This document shows positions 38,643-51,006 of a DNA stretch of 53,817 bases, piece by piece. Origin of the DNA: Maricaulis sp. (GTDB lineage Bacteria > Pseudomonadota > Alphaproteobacteria > Caulobacterales > Maricaulaceae). Location: NCBI RefSeq assembly GCF_015665295.1, contig NZ_JADFAJ010000029.1, positions 1 through 53,817 on the forward strand, read 5' to 3'. Positions within the stretch are counted from its first letter, which is position 1. Every line of letters starts with the position of its first letter. The notes below the pieces were generated by a model. The model did not search any database, had not been told where the DNA came from, and saw only the letters and a list, made by a program, of their open reading frames with translations. Both the position numbers and the translations under genes were made by a program.

Positions 38643-39815
38643 TTACGCCTCAACCCGGCCCTTGAGCTCACCCACGAACCGGTCAAACACGCCGAAACTG
38701 TCCTGCGGACCCGGAGAGGCTTCCGGGTGATGCTGGACGGCCCAGACCGGCTTGTTGACCAGCTTGAAGCCGGAATTGGAGCCGTCGAACAGCGAGATGT
38801 GGGTCTGGACGGCATTGTCGGGCAGACTGTCACCATCCACCGCAAAGCCGTGATTCATCGACACGATCTCGACCTGGCCGGTCTCGTAATTCTTGACCGG
38901 GTGGTTGGCGCCATGATGGCCCTGGGGCATTTTTGCGGTCCTGGCACCGATCGCGAGGGCAAGCATCTGGTGGCCCAGGCAAATGCCCAGCGTCGGGATG
39001 CCGGCGTCGATGACGGCCTTGATCGTCGGCAGGGCGTATTTGCCGGTTTCGGCCGGATCGCCCGGACCGTTCGAGACGACGACACCATCCGGGTTCAGCG
39101 CGCTGACCTCGTCGAACGAGGCCTTGCCCGGCAGCACTGCGACGCGGGCGCCGGCACCGGTCAGCAGGCGCAGGATATTGGCCTTCACGCCGTAATCGAG
39201 GACGACCACGCGCGGACCGGTCTCCGGGCCGACCGCATAGCCTTCGCCGAGCGTCCAATTGCCCTCGTGCCAGTCACCGCCCTCGGTGCGGGCGACATCG
39301 GCGGCCAGTTCGCGGCCCTCCATCGTCGGAGCGCCGGCTGCTGCGGCCTTGAGGGCATCGATATCGATATGGCCGGCCGGATCATGCGCGATGGCGCACA
39401 TTTGCATGCCGTGCTCGCGGATCCTGCGGGTCAGGGCGCGGGTATCGATGCCGGTGAGCGCGACGATGCCGCGCGTACACAGCCATTCCTCGAAGGTCGT
39501 CTGGGCACGCCAGCTGGCCGGCGGCGTGATCTTGGCGCGGCTGATCATGCCGACCGCGGCCTTGCGGGCCGGCGCGGAGGCGGCCTCCTCGTCCTCGGCA
39601 TTGGCGCCGACATTGCCGACATGCGGGAAGGTGAAGCAGACGACCTGGCCGGCGTAGGACGGGTCGGCGAGGACTTCCTGGTGGCCGGTCATTGCCGTGT
39701 TGAAGCAGACCTCGCCCAGAGCCATGCCGGTTGCGCCGGTGCCGTGGCCCAGGAAAACGCTGCCGTCGGCAAGCGCCAGCGCGCCGGTCGGTGTGGGGGT
39801 CGGCGTGGACGTCAT
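38643..39815 (-). CDS. carA: Carbamoyl-phosphate synthase small chain (glutaminase)
   Basis: The 390-aa amidotransferase subunit supplies ammonia to CarB. The N-terminal domain reads ALALADGSVFLGHG and EVCFNTAMTGHQEVL. The class I glutaminase domain has the catalytic Cys in LGICLGHQML and His/Glu in VQHHPEASPGP. ATG 39815 has GGAG 8 nt upstream; the frame is open 12 codons further. It leads a leftward series (peptide-binding lipoprotein, HD protein, phosphoesterase) and is 5.2 kb from carB. Confidence 0.97.
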   Translation of the reverse strand: MTSTPTPTPTGALALADGSVFLGHGTGATGMALGEVCFNTAMTGHQEVLADPSYAGQVVCFTFPHVGNVGANAEDEEAASAPARKAAVGMISRAKITPPASWRAQTTFEEWLCTRGIVALTGIDTRALTRRIREHGMQMCAIAHDPAGHIDIDALKAAAAGAPTMEGRELAADVARTEGGDWHEGNWTLGEGYAVGPETGPRVVVLDYGVKANILRLLTGAGARVAVLPGKASFDEVSALNPDGVVVSNGPGDPAETGKYALPTIKAVIDAGIPTLGICLGHQMLALAIGARTAKMPQGHHGANHPVKNYETGQVEIVSMNHGFAVDGDSLPDNAVQTHISLFDGSNSGFKLVNKPVWAVQHHPEASPGPQDSFGVFDRFVGELKGRVEA

Positions 39816-40266
39816 GACTTGGTCTCCAGGGGTCTTGCGGGGCGCGCTCACCCTGCCAGGAATCGGCTGGCGGCGAGGGGCGGGTAAACGGGCGCTCTGC
39901 TAGACCCTGATGGGAGCCGGGTCAATAGCGATGCGGACCTGTCGTGACGACTGAAAGGGCGCGGGGAGAGATGCTCCGGTGGTCTTTCGCGGCTGATTGG
40001 AGCCTCGCTTGCGCGGTCGCATGGCGAATTTGCAAACCGGTTATTTGATCACGATTTACAATCGGGCTTGATTCTTTGCCGCCAACGGAATAATTCCCGG
40101 CCCCTCGTTTCGGGGGCATTTGCCTCACCCGCGATCAGGCAGAACAAAAGGCCACGCATTGTTCGAAACAATTGGCACGTCCACGCGTGCACAGGAAAAG
40201 TTCTTCACACCGGAGATCTCGTCAGGGAGCGCTGCCGACGGCGCCCGGATAGGTTTGGTTGCTACC
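39816..40266. other. Divergent intergenic region between carA and yqeY
   Basis: About 450 bp without a supportable gene. It is AT-richer around 40025-40085 (TTATTTGATCACGATTTACA), where promoters for both genes could lie, but I cannot assign -35/-10 pairs with confidence. A perfect palindrome ATTGTTCGAAACAAT lies at 40158-40172. No tRNA or structured RNA is evident. Confidence 0.6.
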
Positions 40267-40731
40267 ATGTCGCTTCGTGAACGCATCGCCACGGATATGA
40301 AATCGGCCATGAAGGCCCAGGACAAGGCGCGTCTGTCGACGCTTCGCCTCATCTCGGCCGCCATCAAGGACCGCGATATCGCCGCTCGCGCGGAGGATCG
40401 CTGCGCCGGCTGCGAGGATACCGAAATCATGACGCTGCTTACCAAGCTGGTGAAGCAGCGCGAGGAGAGCGCCGAGACCTATGAAAAGGCCGGCCGTCTC
40501 GATCTCGCCGAAGCCGAACGCTCGGAAGCCGAGATCGTCCGCGAATACCTGCCGACTCCGATGGATGATGGCGAGATCGCCGATGCGGCGAAATCGGTGG
40601 TCGATGAGCTCGAAGCCAGCGGGCTGAAGGATATGGGACGCTGCATGGGCGAGCTCAAATCGCGCTTTGCCGGCCGCATGGACTTCGCCAAGGCCGGCGC
40701 CAAGGTGAAAGACCTGCTCGCCTCGGCCTGA
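40267..40731 (+). CDS. GatB/YqeY domain protein
   Basis: The 154-aa protein is helical throughout and resembles the tail domain of the amidotransferase GatB. Typical blocks are MSLRERIATDMKSAMKAQD, RLSTLRLISAAIKDRDI, MTLLTKLVKQREESAETYEK, AEIVREYLPTPMDDGEI and GRCMGELKSRFAGRMDFAKA. An RCAGCED insert gives a C-x-x-C in the loop where relatives vary. Stand-alone members may bind tRNA. In many Alphaproteobacteria this gene lies near dnaG and rpoD, as here. Confidence 0.93.
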   Translation: MSLRERIATDMKSAMKAQDKARLSTLRLISAAIKDRDIAARAEDRCAGCEDTEIMTLLTKLVKQREESAETYEKAGRLDLAEAERSEAEIVREYLPTPMDDGEIADAAKSVVDELEASGLKDMGRCMGELKSRFAGRMDFAKAGAKVKDLLASA

Positions 40732-40844
40732 CCGGCGCCCACCGGATCTGCAACCCGTCATCCCTGAAAAGTGACGCGCGGCCCCGATCTTTGATTGCGG
40801 TGCGGTTCGCCCTCTGCTTTCCTTTGGAAAACAGGGGAGTGGGC

Positions 40845-42770
40845 ATGTTCGTATCGAGATTGACCGGGGCGATCCGGATCATGGTGGCCGCCTGCGCCGT
40901 CAGCCTGCCCGTCACGCTGGTCGGGCCTGCCGTCGCTCAAACGCTTCCAAGTTTCGAAGATGACGACGAGCTGCGCGCCTTTCTGGCCGAGCTCGACGAG
41001 AATGGCGAGGTCGTGGACTGGCTGCCTGGAAGCTTCTATCCGCCCCCTCCACCTCCGCCTCCGCCCCCACAGCCGGGCGCTGCCAGTGCGCCGACTCTGC
41101 AGGCCGGCACGGCCGACTTGCTCGTCACTGGGTCGCGCATCGACAATCCCGGTATCACCAATGTCCAGGTGGCAGGCGTTGATGAGGGCGGGATCGTCAA
41201 GGTCGCTGGCGATTACCTGATTGTCCTTCGCCGCGGCCGCCTGTTCACCATCTCGACCGCTGATGACGATCTCGTTGCCATCGATCAGATTGATGCCTTT
41301 CCGCCGGGCGGCGAGGGTTCGGCCGGCTGGTATGACGAGATGATCGTGTCCGGTGACCTGATCGTGATCATCGGCTTCAGCTACGAATATGAAGCGACCG
41401 AAATCAATCGCTTCCGGCTTGCTGGAGATGGCCGTCTGACGCATCTGGATACCCATCACCTGCGTTCGGACGATTATTACAGCTCGCGCAACTACGCCTC
41501 GCGCCTGATCGGCGACCAGCTGATCACCTATGCGCCGCTGACCTTTGACAATTATTGGGGCGATGATCCGCTGGACAGCCTGCCGGCGCTCAGCCGCTGG
41601 GTGCCGGGCCAGGAAGAGGTCGCCTTCCGCCGCATTGCGCAGGCCCGTGATGTCTATGTTCCGGCGCCTCTGAAGGCGCGTGGCGGCGCTGCCGTGTCAG
41701 GCATGCATGTGGTCACGCGCTGTGACCTCGCCGCCGACGACTTCGATTGCCGGGTGACCGTCGTGCTGGGTCAGATGGGGCGCAGCTTCTTCGTCTCGCG
41801 CAATGCGACCTATGTCTGGGTTGTCCCGGACTGGTATGAGCGCGATGACGGGCAGAGCTATCTCTACCGCATCCCGCTGGACGGGTCGGCACCCGGCGTT
41901 GCCCGGGTCGAGGGTGCGCCGCTTGACCAGTTTTCCTTCCACGCCAATGAAGCGGCGAGCCGGCTCGACATCCTCGTCCTGCCGGACGGCAATGGCGAAG
42001 CGATGTGGCGGGCCGAGTCTGCGGCAGGACGACCGGCCCTGTTGCGGCTGCCGACAACCCGCTTTGGAGATGGCAGCGAACCACCCAGGCCGTCAGATTA
42101 TCAGGTCCTGCCGGTCGCCGAGCACGCCCTGATCGAACACAACCGCTATGTCGGCGACACGCTGCTGGTCGGACTGACCGAGCGCGGGGGCGATGAACGT
42201 CTCGATCTGGCCCTGGCTGTCGCGCTGGAGGGCGGCGCCGTCACGCGTCTGCCGCTGGACGGGCGGGTGTCGCGTATCGAGGCGGTTGGCCGCGACGGGC
42301 TCGTTGTCACACAGGGCGAGGGGACGGGTTTCGTCACGGTGTCCCTGACCGGGGATGAGCCGGTGATCTCGGACCGCTTCTTGCTCGCGGGCAGTGCCGA
42401 ATCGGAGAGCCGCAGCCACGCCTTCTTCTTCCGCCCCGAAGGCGCGGACGGCGACGGGTTGGCGGCCTTGCCTCTCCTGTCGGGCGATGATCGCGAGGCG
42501 GACATGGTCTTCCTGCAGCGCGAGGCAGGCAGTTTTGCGCCCATCGGGCGGCTGCAGGCGCGGGCCCGTCCCGGGCTGGACGATGGCTGCCGGGCGTCGT
42601 GCACCGACTGGTATGGCAATGCCCGTCCGATCTTCCTCCGTGGCCGGATCCTGGCGTTGCTGGGCTATGAGATTGTCGAGGGCATGCTCGGTGACAAGCG
42701 GGTGGAGGAGATCGGCCGACTCAACTTCACGCCCGGCCCGCGAAAGGATGAGGACGGCCTGAGCGAATAA
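40845..42770 (+). CDS. Secreted beta-propeller domain protein (PF09826-like)
   Basis: The 641-aa product begins with a signal peptide (about residues 1-33, ending GPAVAQ). An acidic segment and a run of ten prolines (about 67-76) follow. The rest fits the secreted beta-propeller family: TNVQVAGVDEGGIVKVAGDY, LIVLRRGRLFTIS, then repeated strands DLIVIIGFSY, DQLITYAPL, THVQ-like blades and a C-terminal RILALLGYEIVEG. The Cys-x8-Cys in VVTRCDLAADDFDCRV and another pair (DGCRASC) may form disulfides. ATG 40845 has AGGGGAG upstream. Its role is unknown. Confidence 0.85.
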   Translation: MFVSRLTGAIRIMVAACAVSLPVTLVGPAVAQTLPSFEDDDELRAFLAELDENGEVVDWLPGSFYPPPPPPPPPPQPGAASAPTLQAGTADLLVTGSRIDNPGITNVQVAGVDEGGIVKVAGDYLIVLRRGRLFTISTADDDLVAIDQIDAFPPGGEGSAGWYDEMIVSGDLIVIIGFSYEYEATEINRFRLAGDGRLTHLDTHHLRSDDYYSSRNYASRLIGDQLITYAPLTFDNYWGDDPLDSLPALSRWVPGQEEVAFRRIAQARDVYVPAPLKARGGAAVSGMHVVTRCDLAADDFDCRVTVVLGQMGRSFFVSRNATYVWVVPDWYERDDGQSYLYRIPLDGSAPGVARVEGAPLDQFSFHANEAASRLDILVLPDGNGEAMWRAESAAGRPALLRLPTTRFGDGSEPPRPSDYQVLPVAEHALIEHNRYVGDTLLVGLTERGGDERLDLALAVALEGGAVTRLPLDGRVSRIEAVGRDGLVVTQGEGTGFVTVSLTGDEPVISDRFLLAGSAESESRSHAFFFRPEGADGDGLAALPLLSGDDREADMVFLQREAGSFAPIGRLQARARPGLDDGCRASCTDWYGNARPIFLRGRILALLGYEIVEGMLGDKRVEEIGRLNFTPGPRKDEDGLSE

Positions 42771-42838
42771 ATCGACCGACCCCCAAATAAGGTGCATCAT
42801 GCTCTATTGGGTTTTCGCGGACGGGGTGACGGGTTTCC

Positions 42839-44680
42839 ATGCGTCTCAATGAGGATTTCATCGACGAGATCAAGGCGCGTGTGCGCCCGTCGGACCTCAT
42901 TGGCCGTTCCGTCCCGCTCAAGCGCCAGGGTCGCGAATTCGTCGGCTTGTCGCCCTTCAAGAAAGAACGGTCCCCGTCCTTTTTCGTCAATGATGACAAG
43001 CGCTTTTATCATTGCTTTGCCTCCGGAAAGCATGGCGACATCTTCACCTGGCTTGAGGAAATGGAGGGGTTGTCCTTCATGGAGGCGGCCGAGCGTCTGG
43101 CCGGCGAGGCCGGTTTGCGCCTGCCCGAGCCCGACCCGGAGAGCCAGCAAAAGACCCAGCACCGCAAATCCCTCGTCGAGTGGATGGAGACTGCCCAGGC
43201 CTTCTTCCTCCGCGCCTTGCGGGCACCGGCCGCCGAGGAGGCGCGCCGCTATCTCAAATCGCGCGGCCTGACCGGCGAGGATTGCGCCCGGTTCGGGATC
43301 GGCTATGCCCCGGAAAGCCGGACCGCGCTGAAAGACGAGCTGGTCACCGCCGGGGCGCCGGTCGCCGACCTCATCGAGTGCGGCCTGCTGATCGAGCCGG
43401 ACGGCGGATCGCCCTATGACCGTTTCCGCGACCGCATCACCTTTCCGATCCACGACCCGAGAAACCGGCTGGTCGGTTTTGGTGGCCGCGCCCTGAACAA
43501 GGAAGCGCGGGCAAAATATCTCAACTCGCCGGAAACGCCCATCTTCCACAAGGGCTCGCTCCTCTATCGCTACCCCGAAGCGCGCAAGGCAGCGTCAGAC
43601 CCCAAGCAGGACATTCGCGGCCTGATCGTGGCCGAGGGTTATCTCGACGTGATCGCCCTGGCGCGGGCCGGGCTGGAGCACGGCGTCGCGCCGCTGGGCA
43701 CGGCGGTGACCGAGGAACAGATCCAGCTGTTGTGGCGGGCCGGTGGCGAACCGGTCATGTGCCTTGACGGCGACAGCGCCGGCCGCGCCGCCGCCTTCAA
43801 GGCCGCCGAGCGCGCCCTGCCGCTGCTGCAGCCGGGCAAGACAATGCGTTTTGCCTTCATGCCCGACGGCAAGGACCCGGATGACATCCTGCGCGAAGAG
43901 GGCGCCAACGCCCTGCGCGCCGTCTTCCGCGAGACCCGCTCGCTGGCTGACCTGATCTGGGAGCGCGAGGTTCTCGCCGAACCGCTCGATGATCCCGATC
44001 GCCGGGCCGGTTTTCGCCGCCGCATCCGCGCTTTGGTCGGTCAGATTGCCGACACGGACATCCGCGAGGAATACAAGCGCGAGTTTGATCAGCGGACGGA
44101 TGCCCTGTTCGGCACCCGGCCGAAAACCGGTCGCGGCGATCGTCGCGGGCCCTGGCGCCCCGGCAAGGGTGTGCCGCTGGGGGCTACGGCCGAGCTGCGC
44201 AACAAGCAGTCCCGGCAGGCGGATCCGACCGCCAGGCTGGGGCATCTCCTGCTGGTCGCAGCGATCGAATACCCGGAAATCGCCGCCTCCCAGGTCGAGA
44301 CCCTCGCGCTTTTGCGGTTGGGATCGCTTGACAGGCTGCGCGACGCCGTTCTAGACGCCTGCTCTTCTGGGCAGTTTGTGCAGACCGACACGCTAAGGGC
44401 TCAATTGGCCGATGCCGGATACGCGGCAGAGATAAAGCGGTTGGACGGTGAGCGCAGACCCATGCGGGCGGAACTGGGCGGTATGGAGGCGTCTCCAGAG
44501 GTGAGGGCAGAAGCTTGGAAGCGGCTGGCTCACGCCTATATGGAACGAAGCGAAGCACAGACACGTCGTGATGAGGCGCGTGCCCGTCTGGACGAAGAAC
44601 TCAAGCAGGCGGATTCGGAACGCTTTCGGCAGGTGGTGGATGCCTACCGGTATGAAAGCTCTCGTTCGGAATCGTCTTGA
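42839..44680 (+). CDS. dnaG: DNA primase
   Basis: The 613-aa primase makes RNA primers at replication forks. The N-terminal zinc-finger region reads FVGLSPFKKERSPSFFV and FYHCFASGKHGDIF. Of the usual C-x-x-H and C-x-x-C ligands only one Cys remains. The catalytic TOPRIM domain has VAEGYLDVIALARAG and CLDGDSAGRAAA. The C-terminal helical part (about 430-613) binds DnaB. ATG 42839 begins MRLNEDFIDEIKARV, as in relatives. rpoD follows after 52 bp. Confidence 0.96.
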   Translation: MRLNEDFIDEIKARVRPSDLIGRSVPLKRQGREFVGLSPFKKERSPSFFVNDDKRFYHCFASGKHGDIFTWLEEMEGLSFMEAAERLAGEAGLRLPEPDPESQQKTQHRKSLVEWMETAQAFFLRALRAPAAEEARRYLKSRGLTGEDCARFGIGYAPESRTALKDELVTAGAPVADLIECGLLIEPDGGSPYDRFRDRITFPIHDPRNRLVGFGGRALNKEARAKYLNSPETPIFHKGSLLYRYPEARKAASDPKQDIRGLIVAEGYLDVIALARAGLEHGVAPLGTAVTEEQIQLLWRAGGEPVMCLDGDSAGRAAAFKAAERALPLLQPGKTMRFAFMPDGKDPDDILREEGANALRAVFRETRSLADLIWEREVLAEPLDDPDRRAGFRRRIRALVGQIADTDIREEYKREFDQRTDALFGTRPKTGRGDRRGPWRPGKGVPLGATAELRNKQSRQADPTARLGHLLLVAAIEYPEIAASQVETLALLRLGSLDRLRDAVLDACSSGQFVQTDTLRAQLADAGYAAEIKRLDGERRPMRAELGGMEASPEVRAEAWKRLAHAYMERSEAQTRRDEARARLDEELKQADSERFRQVVDAYRYESSRSESS

Positions 44681-44732
44681 TGCGTATAATTCCAATTGCG
44701 CGCCCCCGGGCGGCGCGACAAGGGACGAATAG

Positions 44733-46847
<2,115 letters not shown>

Positions 46848-46872
46848 TCCGGAGCTTCAGGTTCAGACATTG

Positions 46873-46901
46873 AAAAAGCCGGCCTTCGGGCCGGCTTTTT
46901 T
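46873..46901 (+). terminator. Rho-independent terminator of rpoD
   Basis: A perfect 12-bp stem AAAAAGCCGGCC / GGCCGGCTTTTT has a TTCG loop and a trailing T. It lies 25 bp after the rpoD stop. Confidence 0.95.
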
Positions 46902-46937
46902 GTGGCCGGGCCATGCGCCAGGGGCTAGCCTCGCTTC

Positions 46938-47360
46938 ATGCCCCTCCACCGTCACCAGCTTCAAACCGCCGGTCCCGGCCTTTATGAGTTCACGCCGGTC
47001 GCCGCAAACTTCGCGCGCGAACATTCTGCGTCAGACGGCCTGCTCACCGCTTTCGTGCGGCACACATCCTGCTCGCTCGTCATCCAGGAAAACGCCGATC
47101 CCGACGTGCAGCGGGACCTGCAGGGCTTTTTCCGGCGGCTTGTGCCGCCGGGTGATGATCCGTCCATGGCCTGGCTTGCCCACACCACAGAGGGACCGGA
47201 CGACATGCCGGCGCATATCAGGGCGGCGCTGACGCAGACCTCGATCGGGATACCGGTCGAGGGCGGGCGATTGATGCTGGGGACCTGGCAGGGGCTTTAC
47301 CTGTTCGAACATCGTGACCGGTCGCACCGTCGCGAGGTTGTGCTGCACCTGACGGGCTAG
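46938..47360 (+). CDS. YjbQ/UPF0047 family protein
   Basis: This 140-aa single-domain protein of the secondary thiamine-phosphate synthase type has the family blocks LLTAFVRHTSCSLVIQENAD, then PDDMPAHIRAALTQTSIGIP, then GTWQGLYLFEHRDRSHRREV. The conserved His and Glu residues bind a metal in relatives. Real function in vivo is unsettled; some members show weak thiamine phosphate synthase activity. It faces the hybrid kinase gene, 11 bp apart. Confidence 0.93.
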   Translation: MPLHRHQLQTAGPGLYEFTPVAANFAREHSASDGLLTAFVRHTSCSLVIQENADPDVQRDLQGFFRRLVPPGDDPSMAWLAHTTEGPDDMPAHIRAALTQTSIGIPVEGGRLMLGTWQGLYLFEHRDRSHRREVVLHLTG

Positions 47361-47371
47361 CGGCGCCGGGC

Positions 47372-49846
47372 TTATTGCGAGGCGGCGGTTGACGGCCGGG
47401 CCGAGCGGCGCAGCTGATTGCCCAGGAGCAGGCGGCGCATGGTGCGTTCCAGCGCGTCCGGGTTCAGGGGTTTTTCGGTGTAGGCGTCGAAGCCCAGCAT
47501 GGCGTAGCGATTGACCTGGTCGGCCATGACATTCGCTGTGAGGGCGAGGACTGGCGTCGGCAGGCGGTTCTCGGCGCGTTCGAATGCCCGGATTTCGCTC
47601 AGCGCGTCCTCGCCATTCATGACCGGCATCTGGATGTCCAGCAGCACGATGTCGAATGGCTTGGTGCGGAAGGCATGGACGGCTTCCTCGCCATTCTCGA
47701 CCATATCCAGTTCGACCTTCATCTTGTCGAGATAGGCCTTGAGCACGAGGCGATTGGTCAGATTGTCCTCGGCCGCAAGGATGCGGGCCGGACGACCGTC
47801 GACAGACAGGGCGCCGCCGATCGCGATCAGGTCGGGCCGGTTCGGAATGTCGGCGCCAGGCGCGACCGCGGGCATGGGAAGGCGGACGCAAAAGCGCGTG
47901 CCCTTGCCCGGCCTGCTGGTCACCGAGATCGTGCCGCCCATCTGTTCAGCCAGCCCCCTGCAGATCGCCAGGCCAAGCCCCGTGCCGCCGAAACGGCGGG
48001 TGGTCGAGCTGTCGGCCTGGACGAATTTGTCGAACACCGAGCGACACTGGTCTTCGCTCATGCCGATACCGGTATCAGTCACGACCAGTTCGACCTGGTC
48101 GCTGGCGTCGCTGCGTGTGTCCTGTGTGCCAGACGCAGGGTCGGTCACGGGTTCCAGCGTCACCTCGATGGAGCCTGCGCTCGTGAACTTGATCGCATTG
48201 GCAACCAGATTGTTGGCGATCTGGGACAGGCGCAGCGGATCGCCGAAACGGGCGCTGTCCTTGGTATCGTGCACCGTGATTCTCAGGTCGATGCCCTTGG
48301 CCTCAGCCGCGTCCGCGTACAGCGCCGAGAGTCGCGATCCGATTAGTTCAAGGCTGAAGGCGGCTTCCTCGAGTTCAATCTGGCCGGCTTCGATCTTGGA
48401 CAGGTCGAGAATGTCGTCGAGCAGATGCATCAGCGTGTCGCCGGAGCGTACGATGATGTCGAGCTTGGCGTGGATATCGTCGGGGAGGGACTTGTCCGCC
48501 AGCACGCGTGCCATGCCGAGAATGCCGTTCATCGGCGTGCGGATCTCATGGCTCATATTGGCCAGGAAGTCCGACTTGGCGCGATTGGCGGCGTTGGCGC
48601 GATCACGGGCCTCGATCAGATCGGTAATGTCTGTGATCGAGCCGGCCATGCGGACAGCCCGACCGTCATTGCGTTGGGCGACGCCGCGGGTCCGGAACCA
48701 GCGATAGCCGCCGCCAGCGCAACGAAACCGGATTTGCATGTCATAGTCGGTGCCGTGCCGGATGTGATCGCGCATGGCGGCGATGGCCCGATCCTGGTCA
48801 TCAGGGTGGACATCGTCCGGGTAGTCATCCTCGGTGAGATGGGCCGCTTCGTCGTCATAGCCCAGGAGGCTGCGCAGCCGGGGCGAGTGGTAGATCGTCC
48901 CGTTCTCAAGGTCCCAGTCCCAGAAGCCGTCCGATGATCCGCGCACGGCCAGAGCCATGCGCTCGCGGTTGCGCTCAAGCTCGTCGAAGGCGGCTTCGCG
49001 TTCCGACGCCAGCTCATTCTGGCGGATCCGGCCGGTCAGGACGAGATGTGTCCCGATGCCGATGCCCGCCGAAACCAGCAGGCCCAGCAGGAGAAGAAAG
49101 ATCGGAACCGAGCTGAATTCCTCGGCGTAGAGCTGTGCGGCGGGAAAGACCTCGACGGTCCAGACCGAGCCGGGAAGCTCGACGGTGCGGGTGGAAACGA
49201 TGCGGCCGCTTGTCGGGGTGCCCAGTTCGGCAATGGGCTCGCCGGCCTCATTGACCCGGATTGCAACATAGTCGGAATAGCTTTCAGGAAGTCCGGCCGC
49301 GATCATGTTGGCCACGTCGAAGACGCCAACAATCAAACCGTCGAAACGATCCTCCAGGAAGAGGGGGAAATAGGCGAGAAAGCCTGTGCCGCCCTGGAGA
49401 AAATGGATGGCGGCGCTGTTGTTGGGACGACGGGTATTGACCGCCTGCAACACGGCGCGGGCGCGGTATTCCTCAAAAAGGATGTCCAGCCCGAGGACCG
49501 CCTCATTGCCTTCCAGCGGTTCCACCCATTCCAGCCGAAACGCCGGATTGGCCCATTGCACCGAGCGCAATTCGGCATTGTCAGTGACATAGGCCATCGC
49601 GTCGGCGCGCCACTCCGCCTCGTCCGTTCCGCCCGATCGCACCCAGCGACTGGCCATGCGTTCCAGGCCGGTGAGGTCGCGGTCCACGCGTTCGGTGAGA
49701 TTGTATTGGAGGTTGGTCGAGATCTCTTCGAGATGGACGCGAACGGCATAATGCTCCTGCGACCGGATGTGCAGGGAAAGTGCGGTGAAGACCAGAAGGC
49801 AGAACAGGGCCGCACTGAGCGGTATCAGAAGGCGATAGCGTGGCAT
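47372..49846 (-). CDS. CHASE-PAS hybrid sensor histidine kinase
   Basis: The 824-aa membrane kinase has a first membrane helix at about residues 5-25, a periplasmic CHASE sensor (about 30-240; [20 protein letters not shown]), and a second helix at about 247-271. A PAS/PAC domain follows (about 297-412; [20 protein letters not shown]). The HisKA phospho-acceptor is H433 ([19 protein letters not shown]), then HATPase ([21 protein letters not shown]) and a C-terminal receiver ([11 protein letters not shown] with Asp acceptor, TEKPLNP with Lys). ATG 49846 has AAAGG upstream. A downstream phosphotransfer protein is needed; one of the stand-alone receivers at 4282-7352 is a conceivable end point (inference). 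Confidence 0.95.
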   Translation of the reverse strand: MPRYRLLIPLSAALFCLLVFTALSLHIRSQEHYAVRVHLEEISTNLQYNLTERVDRDLTGLERMASRWVRSGGTDEAEWRADAMAYVTDNAELRSVQWANPAFRLEWVEPLEGNEAVLGLDILFEEYRARAVLQAVNTRRPNNSAAIHFLQGGTGFLAYFPLFLEDRFDGLIVGVFDVANMIAAGLPESYSDYVAIRVNEAGEPIAELGTPTSGRIVSTRTVELPGSVWTVEVFPAAQLYAEEFSSVPIFLLLLGLLVSAGIGIGTHLVLTGRIRQNELASEREAAFDELERNRERMALAVRGSSDGFWDWDLENGTIYHSPRLRSLLGYDDEAAHLTEDDYPDDVHPDDQDRAIAAMRDHIRHGTDYDMQIRFRCAGGGYRWFRTRGVAQRNDGRAVRMAGSITDITDLIEARDRANAANRAKSDFLANMSHEIRTPMNGILGMARVLADKSLPDDIHAKLDIIVRSGDTLMHLLDDILDLSKIEAGQIELEEAAFSLELIGSRLSALYADAAEAKGIDLRITVHDTKDSARFGDPLRLSQIANNLVANAIKFTSAGSIEVTLEPVTDPASGTQDTRSDASDQVELVVTDTGIGMSEDQCRSVFDKFVQADSSTTRRFGGTGLGLAICRGLAEQMGGTISVTSRPGKGTRFCVRLPMPAVAPGADIPNRPDLIAIGGALSVDGRPARILAAEDNLTNRLVLKAYLDKMKVELDMVENGEEAVHAFRTKPFDIVLLDIQMPVMNGEDALSEIRAFERAENRLPTPVLALTANVMADQVNRYAMLGFDAYTEKPLNPDALERTMRRLLLGNQLRRSARPSTAASQ

Positions 49847-49956
49847 GGGGAGACCTTTGCGGTGCCTAAGACACACCAGACAGGGTTAATGCCCGCTTTA
49901 CATGGAAGCCCGCCGCAACCAGCTGTTCGGGACGCCGCTCGCATCGTCGACCTGGC

Positions 49957-50901
49957 TCAGGGTTTCCGCTGCTCGCGTCGCCGCCGCAAGACGCCACCGA
50001 TCCAGCGCGTCGCCAGCCAGCCGACAGGCAGGATGACAATCAGCCAGGGCAGGGCGCCGGCGATGAAGGTGAGGACGTCGGCGAGGCCCGAGGCGAAGTT
50101 GCCGGACAGGTTTCGCAGGGCGCGACCGAGCGGGTCGAAGGCACTGCGAGATACCGGCTCGACCCGCGAGGCGTAGCTGATTGTCAGCGATGACATTGAT
50201 ATCCGTCCCCGCATCGCGCGGACGCGGGCCTGTGAGCCTTCGATATCGCCCTGGAGGCGGGCCAGTTCGCGTTCAACCTGGACCAGTTCCTCGACGGTCG
50301 CGCCGGGACGTTCCAGGAGGGTTGTCAGACGGGTGCGCAGGGTCAGCTTGGCCGTGAGCCGGGCCTCCAGATCGACAATGGCGGCGGTCAGGTCCTCGGC
50401 GTCCTGGGACTGGTGCCGGATCCGCCCGTCAGCGGTTTCAAGCTGGCCGCCAAGACCCGTGCGGAAAGTCTCGATCCAGGCCGGTACGGCGCGCAGGGAG
50501 AGCGAGCCGGCCACGCCGCGGTCGCCCTGCTGGTAGATATTGGCATTGACGACCTGGCAGACCGCCGGACCGGCCGACAGGCAGGCCTCGCGATGGGTGT
50601 CGATCAGGCCGGATGTCATCGCGGCGGGTGTTTCAAGCTGGTAGCTGTAGCTGTAGGCAATCAGGCGCATATCGGGTGCCGAGACGTCGCCACCGGTGAA
50701 TGCGCCATCGTCGGCGCCGGCGTGGTTCGCGGCCGGCGGCGGCGGCGGCGGCGGCGCATAACCCGGTTCTGCCATGATGGCATCTTCGGCGGCAAACATG
50801 CCGAAAGCTTCGCCACGTTCGGCGCTGTCCTGCGGGGTGGAATTCTCGCAGCCAGCCACAAGTGTCAGTGAGGCGAGACACGCCAGAACGATCGGTTTCA
50901 T
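49957..50901 (-). CDS. DUF4349 lipoprotein
   Basis: The 314-aa product has a lipoprotein signal (MKPIVLACLASLTLVAGC, lipid Cys 18), a seven-proline run, and the DUF4349 core: RLIAYSYSYQLETP, a long coiled coil at about 165-230 (DLTAAIVDLEARLTAKLTLR, LVQVERELARLQGDIE), and a C-terminal membrane helix (about 280-302, VLTFIAGALPWLIVILPVGW) with the basic tail RRRREQRKP. DUF4349 proteins are of unknown function. ATG 50901 has GGGGAG upstream, which would also match the small-RNA loops. Confidence 0.87.
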   Translation of the reverse strand: MKPIVLACLASLTLVAGCENSTPQDSAERGEAFGMFAAEDAIMAEPGYAPPPPPPPAANHAGADDGAFTGGDVSAPDMRLIAYSYSYQLETPAAMTSGLIDTHREACLSAGPAVCQVVNANIYQQGDRGVAGSLSLRAVPAWIETFRTGLGGQLETADGRIRHQSQDAEDLTAAIVDLEARLTAKLTLRTRLTTLLERPGATVEELVQVERELARLQGDIEGSQARVRAMRGRISMSSLTISYASRVEPVSRSAFDPLGRALRNLSGNFASGLADVLTFIAGALPWLIVILPVGWLATRWIGGVLRRRREQRKP

Positions 50902-51006
50902 GGGTTCTCCCCTCTGGCCGCAGTCCGGCACCCCGGACGACGGCAATCCATCCCTGCTGCGACCCAGGCTAGCGCAAAAGGCGACAGGACCAAGGCCGCG
51001 CCGCGA

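Noticed and set aside
40158-40172. Palindrome ATTGTTCGAAACAAT as an operator for carA or yqeY
   Set aside because: It is symmetric, but no promoter could be placed relative to it and no adjacent regulator exists. It is kept only as a note in the intergenic entry.
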